Assembly (NCBI GenBank): GCA_028823995.1
Contig: JAPPFD010000020.1
Coordinates: 1 to 64,000, forward strand
Length of the DNA: 64,000 nucleotides
Direction: 5' to 3'
Origin: a bacterium
GTDB lineage: Bacteria > Actinomycetota > Acidimicrobiia > Spongiisociales > ZC4RG35
The position numbers were made by a program, and so were the translations under genes. Shown piece after piece: positions 34,899-43,458 of this stretch (position 1 is the stretch's first letter; the number at the start of each line of letters is the position of its first letter). The notes below the pieces were generated by a model. That model had not been told where the DNA came from. It saw only the letters and a program-made list of their open reading frames with translations, and did no database searches.

Positions 34899-35312
34899 CT
34901 ACGTGTTGCATACGATAGTCTCGACTCGGTCGGCTGCGGTGGCGGCGTCTTCGTGTTCCCAGATGCGTATCACTGTCCAGCCCGCCTCGGCTAGCAGGTT
35001 GTCGGTTTTCCGGTCGCGTTCTACGTTGGTGTCGAGCTTTCGGCACCACCAGTCCGCGTTGGATTTTGGTGAAGATCCGTGTTCGGGGCATCGGTGCCAG
35101 AAGCATCCGTCGACGAATACGGCCACTTGGGCTCGGGTGAAAACGATGTCGGGTCGGATTCTGCCGATCTCGGGGAGGGGCATGTTGACGCGGTACCGGA
35201 GTCCTCTCCGGTGCAGTTCGCGCCTGATGACCATTTCTGGGGCTGTATGCGCGCTCCGTACTCTGCTCATTTGGGCCGATTTGGCGGCTGTGGGTGGCAG
35301 TGGCTGTGGCAC
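34899..35312 (-). CDS. vsr: Very short patch repair (Vsr) endonuclease
   Basis: Vsr nicks 5' of the T in T:G mismatches that arise when methylated cytosines deaminate, so it protects the sites of a C5 methylase. The 137-residue protein has the N-terminal SRVRSAHTAPEMVIRREL signature, catalytic Asp55 in IRPDIVF, and the FVDGCFWHRCPEHG block with His73, Cys75 and His78. A conserved WEHE occurs near the C-terminus. It is full length. It is divergent from the adjacent methyltransferase, with about 95 nt between that holds both promoters; the likely partner is that enzyme. Confidence 0.93.
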   Translation of the reverse strand: MPQPLPPTAAKSAQMSRVRSAHTAPEMVIRRELHRRGLRYRVNMPLPEIGRIRPDIVFTRAQVAVFVDGCFWHRCPEHGSSPKSNADWWCRKLDTNVERDRKTDNLLAEAGWTVIRIWEHEDAATAADRVETIVCNT

Positions 35313-35408
35313 GACCCAGACGGTACCCGGTCGTGTCGGTGGGCCGTGCTATATTTGCAGCCATTGGAATGACATGAATGTGATTCTACTTTGGACGAGG
35401 GAGAGCCT

Positions 35409-36479
35409 GTGAGGCTGATTGATCTTTTTGCCGGGTGTGGTGGTCTCACCGAAGGTTTTCACCGGGCCGGGTTCGATCCGGTTCTGGCAGTGGAATGGGA
35501 CCGCTCGGCGGCGGCTACCTACGCGGAGAACTTCGGCGACCATGTGATCTGTGACGACATTGCTAAAGTGCCCGAAGAGGCTTTCGCCGGCGCGGATGCT
35601 GTGGTGGGTGGTCCTCCATGTCAGGGTTTTTCGAATCTTGGTACACGTAACCCTGACGATCCCCGGAATCTGCTGTGGCGCGAGTATGCGCGGGTGGTTC
35701 GTGTGACCCGACCGGCGGTGTTTGTGTTGGAGAATGTACCGCAGTTCCTCAAGTCCGACCAGTTCGGGATGCTGGTGGATTGGTCCCGGGACGGCCCCTT
35801 GCGTGGGTATGAACTCACGGCAGGGGTGCTGAACGCGGCGGACTATGGGGTGCCGCAGCGACGTAGCAGGGCTATTGTCGTCGGTTCCCTACACGGGCCA
35901 CCTTCTCTTCCGCCGCCCTCCCACGGTAAAGATAGTACGGTTGCCCGGTGGGCGACAGTACGCGACGCCTTTGCGGGTATTCCCCTCGAGACCGGTCCCA
36001 CGCTGCTACCAGCATGCCGGTTGGAGTCCGGGATACCCGGTCCGTTCAAGGTAACCGATCTGCACCTCTCGCGGAGACCACGGGAGCGGTCAATGAGACG
36101 CTACGAACTCATACCGCCCGGCGGGGGACGATTTGACCTCCCGGATCATCTTCTCCCCGACTGTTGGAGGAACAAACCGACTGGCACCGTCGACGTGATG
36201 GGACGGATGGAATGGGATAAACCGTCGCTGACTATCCGCACCGAGTTCTTCAAGCCGGAGAAGGGCCGCTACCTCCACCCCCAGTGGGATATCAATGATC
36301 CCGACAAGTGCGTGAACCGTTCGATAAGCCACTGGGAGGCAGCGCGGCTCCAATCTTTTCCTGACGATTTCGTGTGGTGCGGCAGCAAGATCGAAATCGC
36401 TAAACAAATCGGCAACGCCGTGCCCCCGCTTCTGGCAGAGGCGGTAGCACGCCACCTCATAACCACGGTGCTGGTCTAG
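35409..36479 (+). CDS. DNA (cytosine-5) methyltransferase, NgoMIV-type system
   Basis: This Dcm-family methylase has motif I LIDLFAGCGGLTEGF at the N-terminus, motif IV GGPPCQGFS with catalytic Cys71, motif VI LENVPQ, motif VIII PQRRSRA, and motif X QIGNAVPPLLA. The GTG at 35409 is taken as the start because GAGGGAGAG lies just before it and the protein then begins MRLIDLF as usual; a TTG 18 nt upstream is less likely. The 356-residue enzyme should protect sites from the endonuclease encoded 2 nt downstream. Vsr is divergent on its other side. Confidence 0.93.
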   Translation: MRLIDLFAGCGGLTEGFHRAGFDPVLAVEWDRSAAATYAENFGDHVICDDIAKVPEEAFAGADAVVGGPPCQGFSNLGTRNPDDPRNLLWREYARVVRVTRPAVFVLENVPQFLKSDQFGMLVDWSRDGPLRGYELTAGVLNAADYGVPQRRSRAIVVGSLHGPPSLPPPSHGKDSTVARWATVRDAFAGIPLETGPTLLPACRLESGIPGPFKVTDLHLSRRPRERSMRRYELIPPGGGRFDLPDHLLPDCWRNKPTGTVDVMGRMEWDKPSLTIRTEFFKPEKGRYLHPQWDINDPDKCVNRSISHWEAARLQSFPDDFVWCGSKIEIAKQIGNAVPPLLAEAVARHLITTVLV

Positions 36480-36481
36480 GT

Positions 36482-37204
36482 GTGAAGAACACCGTACCCC
36501 AGTCGATCCTTGACCTTCTCGGATGGCGCACCAACGGCAAGCCCAATATCGCGGACGGAGCCAGCAACCCCAGTGTGAATATCGCCAAAGCGGTCTTCGA
36601 ACAACTCGGGGTCTCCAGATCGACCACAGCTCCAGGCCAGACAGCCGGAAGCAGGTTCGAAGCAGCGATAAGACAGACTCTGGCCGACCGGCTACCTCTG
36701 ATAGATCCACTCCGCAACTGGGATGTTGGTAGTCGGGAAATCACTCACTTCGTGCAATACACGCATCTGGCCCGCATCAGGGAAGTAGCAGAATCGAACC
36801 CCACCCTCAGATCGTCACTGGGTACCGACTACCTCATCAAACCGGACATTACGATCGGAATCGGAACCGGTCCCCGTCTACATCTGCATGCTGCGGTGTC
36901 ATGCAAGTGGACCATTCGCTCGGACCGTGTCCAGAACATCCGCCACGAGGGTGTCGTGCTAACTAGACACAGACGAGGCCGCCAACCCCACTTTGTTGCT
37001 GTCACAGCAGAACCACTCCCCTCACGGCTGGCTGCCATCGCCAGAGGGACAGGCGAACTGGACTGCGTCTACCACATAGCACTACAGCAGCTCCAGAACG
37101 CCTGCAATAATAACCCCAGAGCATTAGACACCCTCCATGAGCTAATCGAACAGGGCCGACTCCGCCCGATCGGTGAACTGCCCGACGTGATCGCTCGCTA
37201 TTAA
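36482..37204 (+). CDS. Type II restriction endonuclease, NgoMIV-like
   Basis: The region DYLIKPDITIG (Asp122) and SCKWTIRSDRVQNIRHE (Ser140, Lys142, Arg146-Asp148-Arg149, Glu156) reproduces the active-site and recognition block of NgoMIV, including the 14-residue Lys-to-Glu spacing. TAEPLPSRLAAIARGTGELDCVYH is also characteristic. NgoMIV is a tetrameric enzyme that cuts G/CCGGC, so GCCGGC is the predicted target. At 240 residues it is shorter than NgoMIV, but the core is present. GTG start, 2 nt after the methylase gene. Confidence 0.88.
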   Translation: MKNTVPQSILDLLGWRTNGKPNIADGASNPSVNIAKAVFEQLGVSRSTTAPGQTAGSRFEAAIRQTLADRLPLIDPLRNWDVGSREITHFVQYTHLARIREVAESNPTLRSSLGTDYLIKPDITIGIGTGPRLHLHAAVSCKWTIRSDRVQNIRHEGVVLTRHRRGRQPHFVAVTAEPLPSRLAAIARGTGELDCVYHIALQQLQNACNNNPRALDTLHELIEQGRLRPIGELPDVIARY

Positions 37205-37303
37205 GGCCGAGTACCTGGGCAACAGGCCGCGAGTGTGCGATATCGGTTGGGAGATCGCTGGGGTCATCTCACGAGGACTCCGGGGTGGCTCGGATGTAGG
37301 TGT

Positions 37304-38515
37304 TTATGAAACCTGAGCGTCTGCGACATTAAGCGAGTCAGGTGTTTTGACAGGTTTGATGTATTCGGCCCATTGTTGCATGAGGGGTTGTCTGATTTCG
37401 TAGAGGTCGGATCGGGCGTAGGCTGCTTCGACGCCTTTGACGGTGTGGCCTAGGGCTTGTTCGGCTACTTCGCGTGGCACTTGGGTTTCGCTGCACCAGT
37501 CTCTGAAGCTGCTGCGCATGCCGTGGGGAACGCATCCTATGTTGTTTTCTTTGCAGAGTTTGCTCATTGTTGCGTCGGAGAGGGGACGTCCTGTTGGTGA
37601 TGGGAAAATAAGCCCTAGGGGGTTACGAAATTCGCTGTGGACCTGGTCGAGGATTTCTAGGGCGGGGGTGCTGAGGGGGACTCGGTGGGGTTTGCCGGTT
37701 TTGGTGCGCTGTCCTGGGATCGTCCATGTGGAGGATGGGAGGTCGATTTCGTCCCATGTGGCGAGGCGGGCTTCGCCGCTTCGAACCGCGCAGAGGGTTA
37801 GGAACTCGAAGCAGTAGATAGTGGCGGGCCATGCGTTGGTCGCGCGGATGGTTGCCAGTGCTTGGGAGACTTTGCTGTGGTGCAGGGCTTTGAAGTGTCG
37901 ACGTTGGGTGTTGTTGGTTCCTAGTGCTGCTCTGATCCGGTCGTCGGCTGGGTTGTCCGTCCGGTAGCCAGATGCTATGGCCCACTTCATGACGGCGGCG
38001 ACTCTCTGCAACAGCCGTCGGGCGGTTTCCGGTTTGGTGTGCCAAATCGGCGCGAAACAGGCCATGACATCGGCACTGGTGATGTCCGACACCAGTTTTC
38101 CTCCCAGTGTGGGGTAGGTGTAGGTTTGGAGGCTGGTTTCCCAGATTCTTCGGCTTCGGCTGCCCGGGCGCCATTTCGTGGAGTGAAGTTCTATCACCTT
38201 GGCAGCTGCTTCGCTGAAGGTGGGTGTGGTGGCACCGCGGGGGTTTCGGCCTTCTTCGACGGCTTGGCGGTTTTTGAGGGCTCGTTTTCGTGCTTCGGCG
38301 AGGGTGACGGCTGGGTAGCTGCCCAGTCCGAAGTTGGTTTCTTTGCCGTTGATGCGGATTCGTTGTGCCCAGGTTTTGGAGAGTCGGTTGTTGATTTTGG
38401 TGGGTTTGACTAGTAGCGTGAGGCCGTGTCCGCCGCGGCCGTCGCCGTATCGTCCGGGTCGTTTGACGGTTTTGACGAAGGTGGCTGATAGAGTGGAGGG
38501 TCGCTTCACCTCCAT
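37304..38515 (-). CDS. int: P4-type tyrosine integrase of the island
   Basis: This site-specific recombinase would integrate and excise the island at tRNA-Ala. The N-terminal DUF4102-like arm-binding region contains LTLLVKPT and WAQRIRINGKETNFGLGSYP, typical of P4-like integrases. The catalytic residues are complete: Arg245 (AVRSGEARL), His331 and Arg334 (HGMRSSFRDW), His357 (LGHTVKG) and Tyr366 (AYARSDLY). At 403 residues it is full length, so mobility may be retained. It is transcribed inward, away from the right att site. Confidence 0.93.
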   Translation of the reverse strand: MEVKRPSTLSATFVKTVKRPGRYGDGRGGHGLTLLVKPTKINNRLSKTWAQRIRINGKETNFGLGSYPAVTLAEARKRALKNRQAVEEGRNPRGATTPTFSEAAAKVIELHSTKWRPGSRSRRIWETSLQTYTYPTLGGKLVSDITSADVMACFAPIWHTKPETARRLLQRVAAVMKWAIASGYRTDNPADDRIRAALGTNNTQRRHFKALHHSKVSQALATIRATNAWPATIYCFEFLTLCAVRSGEARLATWDEIDLPSSTWTIPGQRTKTGKPHRVPLSTPALEILDQVHSEFRNPLGLIFPSPTGRPLSDATMSKLCKENNIGCVPHGMRSSFRDWCSETQVPREVAEQALGHTVKGVEAAYARSDLYEIRQPLMQQWAEYIKPVKTPDSLNVADAQVS

Positions 38516-38565
38516 GTTCTCCTGCTTCGGGGTATTGGTACAGTTATCAGTATAACAGTGGGATT

Positions 38566-38602
38566 GAGTGGTTATCTATGGTACCAGTTGAAACAACCAC
38601 TC
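38566..38602. repeat. Inverted repeat GAGTGGTT/AACCACTC between int and attR
   Basis: GAGTGGTT (38566-38573) is mirrored by AACCACTC (38595-38602). It lies upstream of int and about 80 nt from the right att core. It could be an arm-type integrase site or an int operator. The int-to-next-gene gap (38516-38771) holds this, attR and no gene. Confidence 0.4.
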
Positions 38603-38684
38603 TAGACTAATCATGGTGATGACCTGGGGCAACAGGATCATTGTGGGGCCGCAGGAGACGCTATGAAACCTCCAATGTGGTTGA

Positions 38685-38697
38685 CGTCAGCTCCACC
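38685..38697. other. attR core, copy of tRNA-Ala 3' end
   Basis: CGTCAGCTCCACC repeats tRNA-Ala positions 27575-27587 exactly and in the same orientation. It lies 170 nt past the integrase start, the usual layout for a tRNA-integrated island. A 17-nt context here (38681-38697) reappears at 57688-57704 with one mismatch. Confidence 0.75.
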
Positions 38698-38771
38698 ATC
38701 CTGACTCCGATAGGTGTCCTCAATCCAGGGTAGGCCAGCCTTGCGACATCATGTCGAGGACGATCTCCAAC

Positions 38772-39632
38772 CTACAACGGCACGCTTTGGTGGGCGGCCA
38801 CTTTCCTGATTCGTCCGGCGCTCTGTGCGTACGTCTCCCGATCGGGCAAATGCTCCATTATCAGGGGGACGTCTGAGTCGAGCCTGGTCATACATCGGAG
38901 AAAGGCGTTGTAATCCAGGTATCCCGTGCCGGGCGGCACCTCTTCCATCGCCACGATCGACGGGCTCCCCACAAAGGTCACGTCCTTAGCGTGACAGGCC
39001 TTGGTCCATTTGCCCAACTGATCGAACAGGTCCTCGATGACCGAGCCGGAGTTGAACAGGGCGCGGGGGGAAGTCATATGGTTGGCGGGATCGAGATGGA
39101 CGGCCAGTCCCGGATCATCGACCCGGTCCAGGATGTCCCGGTAGACCTCGGGGCGATCCACGATTGCCCAGGGGCACATCTCCAGGGTCAGGAAACTCCG
39201 GGTGGGCTTCACCGCCCCCAGCACATCCCGGATCCACTCGATCACCGCGTCAATGGCGGCAGGGGTGAAATTCTCGGGGTGGTGGCCCACATGGGAGTCG
39301 GGGGTGTCGGCAGAGGCCAAAGCTCCTGAAACCGTGGTACAGCAGGCCGCGCCCAACTCGTCCGCCAATGCCAGGGCCTGGGTGATTTCGGCGCGAGCCT
39401 GGCTTCTCAGACGTGGATCGGGGTCCATGGGGTTCACCCATGCCGCCACTTCCGAGATGATCACATCGGCCTTGGCGAACTCCTTCCGCACGTACCGCAC
39501 CACCTCGGTGTCATCGGGGTTGATAACCGGGCAGGGCGCGGACCGGTATCCCTGATCGGCGCACTCACGCAAGTACTCATCTACATCCACCGGACCCAGA
39601 TAATCAGTTATTGAAGCTCCCAATCGCGCCAT
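38772..39632 (-). CDS. Sugar phosphate isomerase/epimerase-type TIM barrel
   Basis: The 286-residue protein belongs to the xylose-isomerase-like/AP-endonuclease-2 superfamily. Metal-site segments are visible: TLEMCPWAI, HLDPANHM, CHAKDVTF and PLIMEHLPD, which supply Glu, Asp, His and Glu ligands. Such enzymes isomerise, epimerise or dehydrate sugars and inososes. It is divergent from the next operon and lies at the start of the catabolic cluster. The substrate is unknown. Confidence 0.78.
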   Translation of the reverse strand: MARLGASITDYLGPVDVDEYLRECADQGYRSAPCPVINPDDTEVVRYVRKEFAKADVIISEVAAWVNPMDPDPRLRSQARAEITQALALADELGAACCTTVSGALASADTPDSHVGHHPENFTPAAIDAVIEWIRDVLGAVKPTRSFLTLEMCPWAIVDRPEVYRDILDRVDDPGLAVHLDPANHMTSPRALFNSGSVIEDLFDQLGKWTKACHAKDVTFVGSPSIVAMEEVPPGTGYLDYNAFLRCMTRLDSDVPLIMEHLPDRETYAQSAGRIRKVAAHQSVPL

Positions 39633-40004
39633 ATGAACTCCTATCGCTCAGAACATTGCCTTATGTCCTGACAGGGCATGGCGCGACTGCGAGCGTCACC
39701 CCATGCCAACAAGTCACCGACTTGAACAGCCGGCAGAAAAGGGCAATCATGTGCCCGAACCTTTTGGAGATCGAATCAGCCTCCGGATAAGGCAGGTCGC
39801 CCGATCGGGAGGCCCGCACCGCGAGACCTGTTAACTGCTGGTTCCATCAGTGGGCGGGAGTATATACACTCGAAGACATTCTATGATTAGACCTCCCCTG
39901 CCTGGCTGCTCGCTCACAGTCTTCCCTGCGGGCGGTACCCGGTTCCTCATGGGCATCGGGACATTCGATGCGAAGTTCGCCGACGAACGCTGCTGTCTCG
40001 GACC
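39633..40004. promoter_or_regulatory. Divergent intergenic region with shared motif
   Basis: This 372-nt gap separates two divergent cluster genes and must hold both promoters. ATGATTAGAC at 39883-39892 reappears at 50073-50082, in the other divergent promoter region of the cluster. I see no gene and no RNA structure here. The nearby GntR regulator is the obvious candidate ligand, by inference. Confidence 0.4.
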
Positions 40005-41006
40005 ATGATGACTGTCTCTCCGGTAATACTCATCACCTGGCCTCGTTTTCGAGCAGACGATCCCGAAACCGGCGGCCGGCTCACATCGGCCGGCTACCAG
40101 GTCCGACACGCGCCCTACGGTGGCCGCCGATGCCCCGAAGAGTTGATCGAGCTGCTGGACGGAGCAGTCGGCGCAATAGTTAGCGGCGATCCTTTCACGG
40201 CCGAAGTCTTTGTAGCCTCCCCTCTGCTCAGGGTGGTGGCCAGGACCGGAGTGGGCCTGGACAGCATCGACACCGATGCGGCCGAGAAGGCCGGGGTAAC
40301 CCTGTTTACCACGCCGGGTCTCAACCACAATGCTTGCGCCGACCACACTATGGCCTTGATCCTTGCCCTGGTGCGCCGATTGGTGGAGAACGACGCGGCG
40401 GTGCGCAAAGGCCATTGGGACAGAGCGGGCCGCCTTTCGGGAGGAGAACTGACCGGGGCCCGCGTGGGGCTGATCGGATTAGGGCGAATCGGGCGCGCGG
40501 TTGCCCGGCGCCTGGAGGGCTTCGAAGTCGAAATCCGGGTATACGACCCGGAGACCACAGACGCCTCGCCCTATCAGTTGACCACCCTGGAGGATCTGAT
40601 GCATTGGAGCGATATCGTCAGCATCCACTGCCCCCTGACACAGGCGACTCGCAACATGATCGGTAGCCGCCAACTGGCAAGTGCTCGTCCGGGCCTGCTG
40701 CTGATAAACACGGCCAGGGGAGCAATCGTGGATGAAGTGGCCCTGGCCGCCGCGATCAGATCGGGGCAAGTGGCGGGCGCCGGGCTGGATGTCTTCGGTG
40801 TGGAGCCGCCTCATGACTCCGAGTTGCTCCGGTTTCCCGAAGTGGTCGTCTCTCCGCACATCGCCGGGCTCAGCGGGAAATCGATGCGCCTCATGCTCGA
40901 ACAATGCATAGACAACGTGCTGGAGTTCCTCGACGCCCCACCGGCGCCGGAAGGAACACCGACCATCCCGACATCCGACTCCGACCCTGTCCTACTGAGG
41001 AGGTAG
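40005..41006 (+). CDS. D-isomer-specific 2-hydroxyacid dehydrogenase
   Basis: This NAD-dependent enzyme resembles phosphoglycerate dehydrogenase. The Rossmann loop is GLIGLGRIGRAVARRL. Catalytic residues are Arg in NTARGAIVDE, Glu in DVFGVEPP, and His in VVSPHIAG. The catalytic N-terminal segment has VVARTGVGLDSID. At 333 residues it is a complete two-domain enzyme without the ACT domain of biosynthetic SerA, so a role in cluster catabolism is more likely than serine synthesis. It is followed after 3 nt by the next gene. Confidence 0.85.
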   Translation: MMTVSPVILITWPRFRADDPETGGRLTSAGYQVRHAPYGGRRCPEELIELLDGAVGAIVSGDPFTAEVFVASPLLRVVARTGVGLDSIDTDAAEKAGVTLFTTPGLNHNACADHTMALILALVRRLVENDAAVRKGHWDRAGRLSGGELTGARVGLIGLGRIGRAVARRLEGFEVEIRVYDPETTDASPYQLTTLEDLMHWSDIVSIHCPLTQATRNMIGSRQLASARPGLLLINTARGAIVDEVALAAAIRSGQVAGAGLDVFGVEPPHDSELLRFPEVVVSPHIAGLSGKSMRLMLEQCIDNVLEFLDAPPAPEGTPTIPTSDSDPVLLRR

Positions 41007-41009
41007 AAG

Positions 41010-41900
41010 TTGCCGAAGACAAGACTCAAACTCGGATCATCCCCGTGTTCCTGGGGGATCTGGTTCCCCGACGACCCCCGCCAGATGCCATGGCAACGAT
41101 GCTTGGATGAGATCAGCAAAGTAGGGTACGAATGGATCGAACTGGGTCCCTACGGATACCTCCCGACCCAGACCGAAGTCCTCAAAAAGGAGTTGGCGGA
41201 TCGGAGTCTGGCAGTGTCCGGCACTTTCACCATGGGGTTTCTCGATGATCCGGACCACTGGCCTGCGCTGGAAGCGGAGACAATCGGCGCCTGCCGGTCC
41301 CTGGTCTCGGTCGGGGCCGGCTATCTGATTGTGATCGACGGGGTCTACGCTGACCTCTCCACCGGCGAGATGCTGCGCAGCGACACATTGAACGATAGAG
41401 AGTGGCACGCCTTGATCGACACCACGCACCGGATTGCAAGAATTGCCGAACACCATGGGTTGAGAGCCGTGTTTCATCCCCATGCCGAAACCCATGTCGA
41501 GACCGAGGAGCAGATCGAGCGTTTTCTGGCCGATACCAATCCTGACCTGATCGCCCTGTGTCTCGATACCGGCCACCACGCGTATCGCGGCGGAGACCCG
41601 GTCGCGTTTTACAAGGCGCACGCCGACCGAATCGAATACTTCCACCTCAAGAACGTGGACCCCGAGATCATGGAGCAGGTGCGCCTGGAGGGCATCCCCT
41701 TTGCCAGAGCAGTTCAGATGGGCGTTTTCTGCGAGCCGGTACACGGCGCCGTTGACTTCGCGGAGCTGGCGCAGGCGCTGGCGGACACCGGTTTCGATGG
41801 TCATGCCACGGTGGAGCAGGACATGTACCCCGCACCTCCGGACAAACCGTTCCCCATAGCCCAACGGACTTACCAATACCTCAGGAGCCTCGGCCTCTAA
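41010..41900 (+). CDS. IolE-like inosose dehydratase/sugar isomerase TIM barrel
   Basis: The 296-residue protein begins with a PCSWGIWFPDD...MPWQRCLDEISKVGYEWIELGPYGYLPT pattern that closely follows IolE, which dehydrates scyllo-inosose. Metal-ligand segments include VFHPHAETHVE, CLDTGHHAY, FHLKNVDP and ATVEQDMYP. A TTG start at 41010, 3 nt after the dehydrogenase gene, is used; an AGGAGG Shine-Dalgarno just upstream supports it. With iolD downstream, an inositol-type substrate is likely, but the exact reaction is inferred. Confidence 0.78.
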   Translation: MPKTRLKLGSSPCSWGIWFPDDPRQMPWQRCLDEISKVGYEWIELGPYGYLPTQTEVLKKELADRSLAVSGTFTMGFLDDPDHWPALEAETIGACRSLVSVGAGYLIVIDGVYADLSTGEMLRSDTLNDREWHALIDTTHRIARIAEHHGLRAVFHPHAETHVETEEQIERFLADTNPDLIALCLDTGHHAYRGGDPVAFYKAHADRIEYFHLKNVDPEIMEQVRLEGIPFARAVQMGVFCEPVHGAVDFAELAQALADTGFDGHATVEQDMYPAPPDKPFPIAQRTYQYLRSLGL

Positions 41901-41988
41901 CCCCCCATGGGACTCCCTGGTGCGAGTTGGCCGCGACTCCATCCCTTCTGGGGCATGGGCTGGACATGCATTCGAATAGGATTGAAAT

Positions 41989-42162
41989 ATGATGATTGAA
42001 GGTCTGCAGGATCCGCGTTTGTCCGCCGGCCGGACACCGCAGGGTCCTCCGATCAGAGTGGTGAATCCCTACGACGGAGAAGCGATCGGGGAATCAATTC
42101 TGCGTCGAGGAGGAACGTCGACGATGCCCTGTCGGCCGCCGCCGCAGCCGCCAAACGGATGA
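41989..42162 (+). pseudogene. Displaced 5' end of the aldehyde dehydrogenase gene
   Basis: The reading frame from ATG 41989 gives an ALDH-like start (RVVNPYDGEAIGE), then runs into TGA at 42160. The continuation DDALSAAAAAAKRMRSLSGHER lies in the other frame. Adding one G to the GGGG run at 42088-42091 joins both into one open frame. This is either a true frameshift or a homopolymer sequencing error. Confidence 0.7.
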
Positions 42163-43421
42163 GATCGCTGAGCGGCCACGAACGGGCGGAGCTGTTGGAA
42201 AAGGCCGCGCTCAAATGCGACGAAGCCACCGAGTACCTGGCCGGGATCGTCGTAGCCGAGCAGGGGAAAACCATCACCGAGGCGCGCGGCGAGGCCGGGC
42301 GGCTGGGGTCTCTGCTCCGTTACTGCGCGGGTGAGGCCCGTCGGATCGAGGGAGAGGTGCTCCCCCTTGACGGAAGCCCGGGCGGCGAGGGCCGCCTCGG
42401 GTTCACCCTGAGACAGCCCGCCGGGGTGGTGGCGGCCATCACCCCCTTCAACTACCCATTGCTCCTCGTCGCCCACAAGGTCGGGCCGGCTCTGGCGGCC
42501 GGCAACCCGGTGATCGTCAAACCGGCTTCCTACACACCGCTCAGCGCCTTTGCGTTCATGAGACTGCTATTGGATGTCGGCTTCCCCGAGGGGGCGGTCC
42601 AGTGCATCGCCGGTGCGGGTGGCGTGGTGGGCGCCGGCCTCTGCGCCGACGAGCGGGTCAGGGTGGTTAGCTTCACCGGCAGCGCCGAGGTGGGAAGAGG
42701 CATAACCAGGATCGCCGGCGTGAAGAGGCTCCTGCTGGAGTTGGGCGCCAACTGTCCGGTGGTGGTGCTTCCCGACGCTGATCTGGATCTGGCTGCCTCG
42801 GTCACGGCCAAGGCCGGGACGGTCAACGCCGGACAGGTGTGCATCTCGGCGCAAAGGGTGCTGGTTGATCGCCGGTCCTACCCGGATTTCCTCAACACGC
42901 TGGGCGAGCACTTCTCCCGGATCAGAGCCGGGGATCCGTCCGATGAGAACACCGAAATGGGGCCCATGATCAGCCCGGCCGAGGCCGATCGGGTGCGGGA
43001 CGTTATAGCCCAAGCCGAGACCATGGGCGCCAAGGTGGTGGTGGGAGGCGAGGTGAACGGGTCTTTGCACCAGGCGACCGTGGTGGCGGACGTCCCCGAG
43101 AACACGACGCTCTTCTCCGACGAACTGTTCGGTCCGGCGGTGGGGGTCGTCCCTGTTGACAGCGTTGAGGAAGCCATTTCCCTTTGCAACCGGACCTCCT
43201 ACGGCCTGGGAGCCGGTGTATTCACCAGAGACATAGCCACCGCTGTCCGCTTTGCCCGTCAAGTGGACGCCGGAAACGTGCACATCAACTGGGGTCCGCT
43301 GTGGCGGGTCGATCCTATGCCTTACGGCGGATTGAAGGGAAGCGGGATCGGCAAGGAGGGGCCGAAATACGCCATAGAGGAGATGACCGAGTCCAAGACG
43401 GTGGTGATACATACCGGTTAG
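42159..43421 (+). CDS. Aldehyde dehydrogenase (frameshifted near its 5' end)
   Basis: This NAD(P)-dependent ALDH keeps the main motifs: the cofactor region TPFNYPLLLVAHKVGPALAAGN, SFTGSAEVG, catalytic Glu in LLLELGAN, catalytic Cys in GQVCISAQR, and the C-terminal NFGPL-like WGPLWRVDPMPYGGLKGSGIG. As it stands it has 420 residues. With the displaced 5' segment (41989-42162) it would be about 477, the family's normal size. ATG 42159 is only the first methionine after the shift and is unlikely to be the true start. In the cluster it may oxidise a semialdehyde, comparable to IolA. Confidence 0.82.
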   Translation: MRSLSGHERAELLEKAALKCDEATEYLAGIVVAEQGKTITEARGEAGRLGSLLRYCAGEARRIEGEVLPLDGSPGGEGRLGFTLRQPAGVVAAITPFNYPLLLVAHKVGPALAAGNPVIVKPASYTPLSAFAFMRLLLDVGFPEGAVQCIAGAGGVVGAGLCADERVRVVSFTGSAEVGRGITRIAGVKRLLLELGANCPVVVLPDADLDLAASVTAKAGTVNAGQVCISAQRVLVDRRSYPDFLNTLGEHFSRIRAGDPSDENTEMGPMISPAEADRVRDVIAQAETMGAKVVVGGEVNGSLHQATVVADVPENTTLFSDELFGPAVGVVPVDSVEEAISLCNRTSYGLGAGVFTRDIATAVRFARQVDAGNVHINWGPLWRVDPMPYGGLKGSGIGKEGPKYAIEEMTESKTVVIHTG

Positions 43422-43458
43422 GAATTTTCGAATCCGGAGGAAAGGAACCAAGAACATC

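Larger units (their letters stand above)
27575..38697. mobile_element. Integrative defence island at tRNA-Ala
   Basis: The island starts in the tRNA-Ala 3' end and ends just past a P4-type integrase. The 13-bp sequence CGTCAGCTCCACC of the tRNA (27575-27587) recurs in direct orientation at 38685-38697. The 11.1 kb between carries only restriction-modification and nuclease-type genes, one small membrane protein and the integrase, and interrupts housekeeping backbone. No conjugation, replication or phage structural genes are seen, so it resembles a satellite-like integrative element that relies on other elements for transfer. Confidence 0.82.
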
